Assembly: GCF_000380245.2 (NCBI RefSeq) | Contig: NZ_HG428741.1 | Coordinates: forward strand, 2,799,677 to 2,863,676 | Reading direction: 5' to 3' | Length of the DNA: 64,000 nt | Origin: Bacillus massiliigorillae | GTDB taxonomy: Bacteria; Bacillota; Bacilli; Bacillales; DSM-1321 | Shown here: positions 52,343-59,256 of the stretch, one piece after another | How positions within the stretch are numbered: position 1 is the stretch's first letter | Layout of the letters: every line of letters starts with the position of its first letter | Position numbers and translations under genes: made by a program | The notes under the pieces: model-generated | The model's database searches: none | What the model was told of the DNA's origin: nothing | Seen by the model: the letters and a program-made list of their open reading frames with translations, nothing else

Positions 52343-52840
52343 TCAAAAGTTCTTTTCAATATATGCTTCTTCTTGCTCTTTTGTCATAATTCCTTTTGCT
52401 TTTCCAACAGTTCCACCTTGTAATTTCCAAAAATAATTGTGGTCATCATCTATTGTACTAAAATCTTTACTTAGCCATCGTTCGGATATTTCCATAAGAA
52501 ATACCTTATGTTTAAACTCACTATTACTTATGATTTCATGTACTAGTTTAATGTTTCCTTCTGTTAATGGAACAGCTCCCCATTTTTGTTCAGCTATTAC
52601 TTTTTGATGAGACATATGGTGCATAGCGGTCACAACGTCCTGCTCCGATGCTTCAAGCGTCAAATTAACACCATCAGCTTCATCTAAATCTTTAACAACA
52701 GTTGAAGTAGATGTCCCTATATTATCAGTAGATACTTTTTCTTTATTTCCAACATTTCTTTGTGCGTTTATATAAAATATGCTGATACCAACAATTACAA
52801 TTAGCATTAACAAAGCAGTAATGAAAAACCTTTTTTTCAC
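52343..52840 (-). CDS. Membrane-anchored protein, DUF6241-like
   Basis: The 165-residue protein has one N-terminal membrane helix (about 5-24) and a polar exterior with MHHMSHQKVIAEQKWGAVPL, then TEGNIKLVHEIISNS. The HMxHQKxxAEKWG motif is one I recall from a Bacillus family of unknown role (possibly DUF6241); the number is uncertain. I placed the start at a GTG (52840), six bases after GGGGGA. The upstream TTG has no ribosome site. No operon partner is seen. Confidence 0.7.
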   Translation of the reverse strand: MKKRFFITALLMLIVIVGISIFYINAQRNVGNKEKVSTDNIGTSTSTVVKDLDEADGVNLTLEASEQDVVTAMHHMSHQKVIAEQKWGAVPLTEGNIKLVHEIISNSEFKHKVFLMEISERWLSKDFSTIDDDHNYFWKLQGGTVGKAKGIMTKEQEEAYIEKNF

Positions 52841-53191
52841 GCGTATTCCCCCTATGTTACGACTATTCAATACTTAAAGTTTGTTTTTCTGAGAAAAATT
52901 AATATTCTAACGATTATAAAATATGTATAATAAAACAGCAATTAATTCCTTCAGATATAACACAGAGATCTTACAGCGAGATAGCACTAATTTATTCTAC
53001 AACTAAATTATTACGACATCACAATCGATTATATCTTTACAATATAAAATAGAAGAAAGCAACATCTCAGGATAAAATCGTTGTTTTCTTCTATATCAAA
53101 TAAGCTATATTTGGTTTTCAACCCCATTCAGCTGATCCTTCTTTCCTACAGGCTCATTTCAAACTTAGGTACCAATAGTACAAAAGGGAAA
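52841..53191. other. Intergenic region with one hairpin
   Basis: About 350 bases without a supported gene. It contains a terminator-like hairpin, AGAAGAAAGCAAC/GTTGTTTTCTTCT, at 53051-53092, which ends the coiled-coil regulator transcript on the minus strand. Confidence 0.5.
53051..53092. terminator. Terminator-like hairpin
   Basis: A 13 bp stem (one mismatch) rich in A-T at its base, with a 16-base loop. It lies 100 bases beyond the coiled-coil protein stop. Confidence 0.65.
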
Positions 53192-53872
53192 CTAAGCATT
53201 TTTTTGCATCATTTTATTTATTTTAAATAAACGATTATATAGCGATTTCTTTTCTACCACTTTTTCATCAGTTGTTGCTTCTAGTTCTTGTGGTGTATCC
53301 ATACTTGTTGCCGCTACTTCTTTCATAGAAAGCATAATTTCAAAGCCTTTTATTTTCGCCTCTAATTCCGCTATTCTGTCATTCTTACTTTCAATTTGCT
53401 TTTCTAGTAGCTCGATAGCGAAAGATTTACTTTCCTCTACTCGCTTCACTTGTAACATTAAGTCTTCCAATAATTGCATTTGTTTCTTTTCGATAGATTC
53501 TACACTGGATTGGATAGCCAATACTGCTTCATTAGATACGCCTTCATCCCTCGTTACAATTTCTTCCATGACCTCTATATCTTCTACATCTGGTTTCTTC
53601 ATATTGGTACTCACAGCTTTTGAACTATTACGATTAATTTCATCTACTACATCACTTTTAAGAATATCTGTTATTTCAGCATGATTTTTCCCCTCTTCAT
53701 AATGTAGGCGAATTTTCTCTAAAACTGGTATCGCACTTTCATAAATAAAGTGAAGATTACCTTTTCTTTTCGAATCGATATATTCACGATGATTTCTCAC
53801 ATATCTTCTAATCGTTGAACTTGGTATATTCGTGATTTTTTCAATATCACTTACGGATAATAAATTATTCAT
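53192..53872 (-). CDS. MerR-like helix-turn-helix protein with coiled coil
   Basis: The 226-residue protein begins with a MerR-type DNA-binding domain (LSVSDIEKITNIPSSTIRRY, then VRNHREYID). It has a long heptad-rich coiled coil at about 125-195 (EKKQMQLLEDLMLQVKRVEE and following) and ends in a basic tail. This resembles Bacillus chromosome- or plasmid-associated proteins such as RacA and the DUF3967 group. The start is the ATG at 53872 after GGGTGG. It lies just beside two bcr1-like repeats. A role in DNA organisation or plasmid-type maintenance is inferred only. Confidence 0.75.
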   Translation of the reverse strand: MNNLLSVSDIEKITNIPSSTIRRYVRNHREYIDSKRKGNLHFIYESAIPVLEKIRLHYEEGKNHAEITDILKSDVVDEINRNSSKAVSTNMKKPDVEDIEVMEEIVTRDEGVSNEAVLAIQSSVESIEKKQMQLLEDLMLQVKRVEESKSFAIELLEKQIESKNDRIAELEAKIKGFEIMLSMKEVAATSMDTPQELEATTDEKVVEKKSLYNRLFKINKMMQKNA

Positions 53873-54015
53873 AAGAACCACCCTTTCCGCATATCTATTA
53901 CACTATTAATTCCATATAAACTATGTGATTCCTGTATCAATCGTACACCAATAAACGACAAAACCTCAGATACTATCGTCGAATATTAAGAAATATTATC
54001 GGAATCTCAGTCTAC

Positions 54016-54170
54016 TTAAGAAAAGCGCAAGCGCCCGTTTTGCGACGTATAGATTGGAGCACTTCGACTGAGATAAAGGAAACACGAAGAAGCCGATAGG
54101 CGATTCGATGTTGACTTATCGTAGGGAGATGGGCGAAATCTACTAGTCGCTGGGCGCTGGAGCTAGACAC
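54016..54170 (+). repeat. bcr1-like repeat, copy 1
   Basis: A 155 bp element from TTAAGAAAAGCGCAAGCGCC to CTGGAGCTAGACAC. It matches my memory of the 155 bp B. cereus group bcr1 element in length and ends. Its terminal segments GCGCAAGCGCCCG and TGGGCGCTGGAGC can pair, giving a folded RNA or DNA. It differs from copy 3 only in about six bases around position 75-90 of the element. Confidence 0.85.
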
Positions 54171-54200
54171 AGTACAAATTTATATACTTTTTTTTATCTT

Positions 54201-54353
54201 TTAAGAAAAGCGCAAGCGCCCGTTTAGAGACGTATAAACTGGAGCTCTCCCCCTTTAGATAAAGGAAACACGAAGAGCCGATAGGCGATTCGATGTTGAC
54301 TTACGTAGGGAGGAGAGCGAAGTTTACTAGTCTCTGGGCGCTGAAGCTAGACA
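54201..54353 (+). repeat. bcr1-like repeat, copy 2
   Basis: A second copy in the same orientation, 30 bases after copy 1, starting TTAAGAAAAGCGCAAGCGCC and ending GCTGAAGCTAGACA. It carries more differences (GTTTAGAGACGTATAAACTG, CTCCCCCTTTAG), several of them paired changes that keep the fold. The short spacer TTTATATACTTTTTTTTATC is partly repeated on its right side. Confidence 0.85.
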
Positions 54354-54400
54354 GCGATTTAGGTTCGAATTTATATACTTTCTTATCTTTTAAAACCTAC

Positions 54401-55594
54401 CTATATAGAAAAACGTTTATTGAAAAATGCATAGATTGCACAACCACAAACAAGTATGCCAGCACCTACAAGTATCGTTTCTACTCGTACAAAATCAGCC
54501 ATCGGTCCAAATATCATCATTCCGAATGGTAACGCACATGACGTAGATACTTGCAATAAGCTGAACATTCTCCCTTGCATAGAAGGCTCTACCTTCTCCT
54601 GTAATAAAACAGTGATTGGAGCATTGAAAACAGGCATCGTAATTCCAATTAAAAAGTTACAAATCAAGTAAACCAAAAAAATCGATGAAAGACCTAAACC
54701 AATCATTAATAATCCATAACCCGAACATGCTAAAACTGTTGTGTGCATGCGATTACGAAATCCACCCCAAGCCGCAATAAGTATTCCTCCTGCCGCTGCA
54801 CCTGCACTAAATGTCATTTCACTAGCTGATAGTCTCCATACTTCTTCTCCAAATGAACGACTTACCATAAGAGGTGTTAAAAAAGCAGATGGACTAATTA
54901 AAATAAGCACGACAGAAATAAATATGAGCAAATATTTAATAAAACCATTTTCTTTTAAATAAATAAACCCTTCCTTAATGCTCTGAATTTGAGACTTCTC
55001 TTCAGTACAGATCTTAGCAAGTGTAGCTATAGGAATGAAAAGCGTAATACTAATTCCAATAATCGCTGTAATAACATCAATAAAGAATGTCGCTTCAATT
55101 GTTGTGAATGAAAGAATTGCACCACTCACTGCAGGGGAGAGAAACATAATTAAAGATGTAATTGTACTTTAAATACCATTTATTCTCATCAAATCATCTT
55201 GAGGAACAATTTGTGGAATAATTGCATTTACAGCTGGTGTTTGTAATCCCGTACCTGCTGAACGAATAAGTAACACAACAAAAAGTAACCAAATATTTTC
55301 ATCGCCCATTAAGAATGAGATAGCTAAAAGCAAAGTTACAAAGGCAATGATAGCATCTGCCAACATTATTAATTTCTTTCGATTGTAACGATCGACCCAA
55401 ACACCCGCAAATATGGATATGGCGATTTGAGGTAAGAATCCACAAACAGTGGATATAGTCATCATCATCCCTGAAGAGGTAGAAAGTGTGATATACCAAA
55501 TAATTGCATACTGCACAAGTGATGACCCGAACAAAGAGATTGTTTGAGCTGTTAATAATAATGTAATCTTCCTTTTCCAAATGTTATTTTCCAT
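54401..55594 (-). pseudogene. MFS transporter gene interrupted by an in-frame stop
   Basis: One continuous reading frame encodes a 12-helix MFS efflux protein: TAQTISLFGSSLVQYAIIWY, VWVDRYNRKKLIMLADA, and later GLSSIFLVYLICNFLIGITM and QGRMFSLLQVSTS. It is cut by a TAA at 55171..55169 after RINGI. The next codons, STITSLIMFLSPAVSGAIL, follow in the same frame, so a single C-to-T change (CAA to TAA) would explain the break. The start is the ATG at 55594, with AGGAGTGC upstream. Without the stop the product would be about 397 residues, the normal length of macrolide-type MFS pumps. Confidence 0.88.
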
Positions 55595-55697
55595 TAGAAG
55601 CACTCCTAATTAATATTGATTCCATTTTTATTTACTAATATAGATGGGAGTGAACGTCCCCCACCTATTAAACTCTCAATGAATTTCATTACAAGCC

Positions 55698-56639
55698 TTA
55701 CATTAAATCTTCTATATTAAGAAGTTGGTCAGCCCATTGTTGATAGAATTTCGCTTCATGCGAAACAAGTAAAATACTTCCTTGAAATTGAATTAATGCT
55801 TTTTGTAAAGCTTCCTTTGTCTCAGCATCTAAATGATTCGTAGGTTCATCCAGTATGAGAAAATTACAGGGTGAGAGTAGTAATTTACATAGTTTCACCT
55901 TTGACTGTTCTCCACCACTTAATGTTCCAATTGCTTGTGTAGTGTGCGTACTTTTCACACCACATCGAGCTAATTGTTGTCGAATTTCCTTCACCCCTAG
56001 TTTTGGATAATGTTCGGACATAATTTGAATGGGTGTGTTCATATTATCTTCCCATGATAAGTCTTGTTCAAAATATCCAATTTTCACTTGCTCAGCAAAC
56101 TGAAAAGTTCCTGAAAAAGCTGAAATATGCTTTACAAGTGTCTTTAATAACGTTGATTTTCCAATTCCATTAAAGCCTGTTATAACAAGTTTCTGACCTC
56201 CCGCAACAATAAAATTTAATGGAGGTAAAAGTGCATCATTATATCCAATTTCTAAATTAGTTACTTCAAGTGCTTCATGCACTGTGAGCGGCAGCTCCTT
56301 AAAGCTCATAATTGGTTTATGCGTAAAGGTTGGTGCCGCAATTCGTTCCATTCTCTCAAGTTGTTTCCTACGCCCTTGAGCTATTTTACTGTTCACTCCA
56401 GCAATATTCTTTCGGATATATTCTTCTGTTTTTTCGATTTTCTTTTGTTGAGCATAATATTGTCTAATATAGTCCTGACGTAAATGCTCTTTTTGACGGA
56501 GAAAATCTGAATATTTTCCTGCTCCATTTTGACCTACAATCCCCATATGCTCGCCTTTATATAAAGCAAAAGATGCTTGATGATATAAAGTTTTATCGAT
56601 AAAACTATGTGTTAAATTACTAACTTCAAGTAAACTCAT
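55698..56639 (-). pseudogene. ABC-F ATPase gene lacking most of its first ATPase domain
   Basis: The frame is open for 313 residues, but an ABC-F protein has about 500 to 540. The first Walker A reads GQNGAGKY and is followed directly by a stretch (SDFLRQKEHLRQDYIRQYYA) that belongs to the interdomain linker. About 200 residues, from the P-loop serine/threonine to the first signature, are gone in frame. The second ATPase is complete: GFNGIGKST, LSGGEQSKVKL, LILDEPTNHLD. ABC-F proteins protect ribosomes from antibiotics. A protein with one half probably does not work. The leader has two attenuator-type hairpins. Confidence 0.85.
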
Positions 56640-56661
56640 TTCTTGTTCCTCTTTTCATAGA

Positions 56662-56708
56662 AAATAAAAAAGCAGAGAGTAACGTCATTAGACGCTAGCC
56701 CTCTGCTT
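56662..56708 (-). promoter_or_regulatory. Attenuator hairpin just before the ABC-F gene
   Basis: On the minus strand GCAGAG-GGCTAGCGTC and GACGTTACT-CTCTGC pair and are followed by TTTTTTATTTTC, ending about 23 bases before the ABC-F start. A strong terminator inside a 5' leader, in the direction of the gene, is typical of antibiotic-induced ribosome-mediated attenuation of ABC-F genes. Confidence 0.75.
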
Positions 56709-56784
56709 GGTTGGTATTGTTGGATTTTAAACACAACAAATACGATTTCAATTTGGAGAAAACTCCACTCCTTGAAATATCCAA

Positions 56785-56823
56785 AACAAAAGGCCATAGA
56801 CAAAGCATCGTCTATGGCCTTTA
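56785..56823 (-). promoter_or_regulatory. Upstream attenuator/terminator hairpin in the ABC-F leader
   Basis: A 13 bp perfect stem AAAGGCCATAGAC/GTCTATGGCCTTT with a 7-base loop, then TGTTTTGG. It stands about 145 bases before the ABC-F start and about 80 before the second hairpin. No gene ends here on the minus strand, so it is probably part of the leader rather than a normal gene end. Confidence 0.7.
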
Positions 56824-57011
56824 ATCTATATATTCTTCGGCTAATAGGTGCACTCAAATAAGTATAATAATCTACCACTTTTTTAAATATATTCTAATGA
56901 AGAAATTTTAGAAACTATATGTTTCCTCCCGATATCAATAGAAGTTATACTCAAATAAGCATAGATTAACTATACTTTTTCAGACAGCTATAAGCCGATG
57001 AATATAGGAAG

Positions 57012-57107
57012 TTACGCTTCCTGATTAAGCTCCGAACAACGCTTCATCGTATACGTTTGTGCGGAGCAAAGTTCTCTACGAAGTTTTTCTGTTTCGAGAC
57101 ACATCAT
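57012..57107 (-). CDS. Very small ORF, weakly Spo0E-like
   Basis: A 31-residue ORF from the ATG at 57107 has a good AGAGGTG ribosome site seven bases upstream. The product is MMCLETEKLRREL, then CSAQTYTMKRCSELNQEA. The L-R-R-E-L ... C/S-x-E-L-N arrangement recalls short Spo0E-type aspartyl phosphatases (which end S-Q-E-L-D) but lacks the aspartate. A small hairpin AGGAAG/CTTCCT overlaps the stop. It is upstream of the ABC-F leader on the same strand. Confidence 0.4.
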   Translation of the reverse strand: MMCLETEKLRRELCSAQTYTMKRCSELNQEA

Positions 57108-57364
57108 GAAAAGCACCTCTTTACAATTTATACAGACATAATAGCATATGAAAATACATATGAACAGACTATGATAAATACCATTTTTATTCACTACAAA
57201 CTGACACTAAAAGATTTCATTGTGTAAAGTTTCACTTTATTTAACACAATTTCCCCAATTTGTTGAATATCATATTAAAAGAGTAAAGTATTAACACGAT
57301 ATATTTAATATACAACCAAGATGGATATAACCAAATCAATGCACAAAGAAGAGGTGTGTTATTA

Positions 57365-57970
57365 ATGATATACACTAAAAGTAAAGCATTATTTATCTCC
57401 ATGCTTACCGCTATTATTCTATTCTTATGGTTATCAGGTTCTTTTAGTTTATGGGTAGATGGAATGGCCGCTATCGCAAACAATACAAAAAAGTTTACTG
57501 ATGAAAACAGCCATCGCAATAAAGGAGAATACTCCGTTGTTATTGACCTTTCTAATATAGAAAGTAATATTGGAAAAGCAATATTCAATGATGGAACACA
57601 TAAAATTTATATATCTTCACTTAAAAGCACGGGAAGTATGAATACAGGAGGATATTCAATTGGATTTAGATCGAGTGGAGCTTATTCCTTAAATTCAGCC
57701 TCTCTTATTTCAGGAATACAACACACTATTAATATAGATAATTCCTTATCATCTAATATGATTGCTAAATTATCAACAGAGTATAAAGGCAAAACATACA
57801 AAGGGTCAGCATATGGAATAAGTGGGCTAAACTATAAAGATGGTGATGAATTTTATTTCTTCTTGTTTCCAAATAATCTTCAGGAAAAAAATAAAATTTC
57901 ATTATCTCCAAAAGATAAAATTAAAATAACACTTAAAGATTTATATTATAATATTTGGACAAAAAAATAA
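57365..57970 (+). CDS. Exported or membrane-anchored protein, unrecognised
   Basis: The 201-residue product has one N-terminal hydrophobic segment (about 8-29, ALFISMLTAIILFLWLSGSF). The rest is a Ser/Asn/Gly-rich beta-type domain (GSMNTGGYSIGFRSSGAYSL, then KLSTEYKGKTYKGSAYGIS). The start is the ATG at 57365, eight bases after AGAGGTG. I do not recognise the family. It lies in the decayed zone between bcr1-like copies but looks intact. Confidence 0.65.
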   Translation: MIYTKSKALFISMLTAIILFLWLSGSFSLWVDGMAAIANNTKKFTDENSHRNKGEYSVVIDLSNIESNIGKAIFNDGTHKIYISSLKSTGSMNTGGYSIGFRSSGAYSLNSASLISGIQHTINIDNSLSSNMIAKLSTEYKGKTYKGSAYGISGLNYKDGDEFYFFLFPNNLQEKNKISLSPKDKIKITLKDLYYNIWTKK

Positions 57971-58035
57971 GAAAAACCATCAACCTGTCTTTTTTGATTG
58001 ATGTTTATCCTCCCTGATTTTCTCCCAATCAAAAA

Positions 58036-58139
58036 AGAGCCATGCGGTAAAAATAAGACGAGCTGTTCTTGAAAACCCTCTTTTGGTTTTCAAAACAGCT
58101 TGGCTTATTTCTGAGCATGGCAGGTGTAAGATTAGACAC
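58036..58139 (+). repeat. Second dispersed repeat family, copy A
   Basis: About 104 bp, from CATGCGGTAAAAATAAGACG to GTGTAAGATTAGACAC. Its core AGCTGTTCTTGAAAACC ... GGTTTTCAAAACAGCTTGGC forms a long hairpin. The same unit occurs at 63766 (partial) and 63898 in the same orientation. It follows an exported-protein gene and precedes a family hairpin. Confidence 0.8.
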
Positions 58140-58146
58140 CACAAAG

Positions 58147-58193
58147 AAAGGGCTGTCCAAAAAGTGCTTTTCAATCACTTTTCGGGCGCCCTC
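58147..58193 (-). terminator. Terminator hairpin (dispersed family, copy 8)
   Basis: GGGCGCCCGAAAAGTGATT and AAGCACTTTTTGGACAGCCC pair on the minus strand, 22 bases beyond the stop of the 131-residue gene, ahead of TTTCTTTGT. Confidence 0.82.
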
Positions 58194-58214
58194 AGACATC
58201 CTCTTTCGTATTTT

Positions 58215-58610
58215 TCATTGCTGCATATTCCGCATAAATTGCTTCATTCCTTGAATAGAAGAAGCTAAAAATGTTTGATCACTTTTTATTTTAAATTGCG
58301 ACTCATTATATACCCCAACAATACTAAATTGATTACCGTCCATATTTTTCACCACTAACATTAAATTCGAATCTAAAGTATGTAATTTCGCTTCCGCTTC
58401 AGGCTCACAATAATATTTTTCTAACTGCTGATAGAACTCATCAAGATTGTTATAAGAAGATAAAAACGTTCCTTTAGAATAATAACTACCACTCTTAATT
58501 TCAACATAGTATGTATCTTCATTTATAGTTACATCTTCAGCGTGACTTAACAAGTCTACTAATTCAATTCTCACAAAACCATGCTTACCTGCTATTACAA
58601 ATTCTTTCAT
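58215..58610 (-). CDS. Unrecognised 131-residue cytosolic protein
   Basis: The product has no signal peptide. It starts MKEFVIAGKHGFVRIELVDL and continues TYYVEIKSGSYYSKGTFLSS, then YNNLDEFYQQLEKYY. The pattern of a short beta domain followed by an F-x-x-x-L-x-x-x helix and the strands NLMLVVKN-G-QFSIVGVY resembles WapI-type immunity proteins of Bacillus, but no toxin gene is nearby and I would not assign that name. AGAGGTGTAATTTA precedes the ATG. A terminator follows. Confidence 0.65.
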   Translation of the reverse strand: MKEFVIAGKHGFVRIELVDLLSHAEDVTINEDTYYVEIKSGSYYSKGTFLSSYNNLDEFYQQLEKYYCEPEAEAKLHTLDSNLMLVVKNMDGNQFSIVGVYNESQFKIKSDQTFLASSIQGMKQFMRNMQQ

Positions 58611-58798
58611 TAAATTACACCTCTTTTAACACAAACAATACTGTTCAAAATATTATTTTCTTATATGTATTCAACATAAGTTGTAATAATTCCTATTCTC
58701 TTTAAAGATTATCAACGAATACAAATTCCTTAAATTCATTATATGAAGTAACTACCAAAAACTATTTCAAAAAAACTTCTTTCCACTTTTATAAACGA

Positions 58799-59105
58799 TT
58801 AAGAATTTATTGATTTTTTAACGCGTTCATCTGGACGGCTTTTTAATCTAGCAACACTCCTTCGTTTCTTAAATCTTACATTGTTAAGAAAACCCACAAA
58901 CGAATCCCCATTAAAACAAACTTCGTAAATTTCTTTTCCGTTTTCATCTTCTCCCGCCATTTCCCAATACGGATGTTGATTTTCTCTATTATAGATCCAT
59001 AGATCAAATTCTTTTTGAAGCTTTCATATTTTGCTACCTACTTTCGTTTGGCATTGCAAATATTCTGTATCTTGTTCATATGTAAATTCTATTTTTACAA
59101 TCAAT
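58799..59105 (-). pseudogene. Small conserved-looking gene with a stop and a frameshift
   Basis: A TTG start at 59105 has a strong AGGAGGGG eight bases upstream. It encodes VKIEFTYEQDTEYLQCQTKV, GSKI, then a TGA at 59027..59025. The same frame continues KLQKEFDLWIYNRE and shifts at a five-base T-run (58980-58984). The next frame reads NQHPYWEMAGEDENGKEIYE and ends in a basic tail, RSVARLKSRPDERVKKSINS, with TAA at 58801..58799. A restored product would have about 101 residues. I do not know the family. No full ORF spans the region because of the two lesions. Confidence 0.75.
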
Positions 59106-59194
59106 TAGAGCTCCCCTCCTTTAGTAATTATATCACTTCAATAAAAGGAGGCTTTGATTAAAGGTTTCTTCCTTTACTAATCATCCGTTTAAGC

Positions 59195-59224
59195 GAAAAA
59201 AAAGAGCTGAAAATTCAGCCCCTT
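59195..59224 (-). terminator. Intrinsic terminator
   Basis: GGCTGAA/TTCAGCT stem on the minus strand followed by CTTTTTTTTCGC, 32 bases beyond the 5'-nucleotidase stop. Confidence 0.8.
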
Positions 59225-59256
59225 TCCCAAAATCTTAAATCCTATTTTCGAATCTC

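Noticed and set aside
56636..56878. Minus-strand ORF of 80 codons ahead of the ABC-F gene
   Set aside because: It runs through both attenuator hairpins and has no clear ribosome site; a chance frame in the leader is more likely, although a shorter leader peptide inside it cannot be excluded.
3014..58193. The eight similar hairpins as a CRISPR-like or integron-like array
   Set aside because: They are scattered singly at gene ends, without regular spacing, spacers or cas genes.
57980..58268. Several short ORFs on both strands
   Set aside because: They fall within the second repeat family and the copy 8 terminator hairpin and are not supported by ribosome sites.
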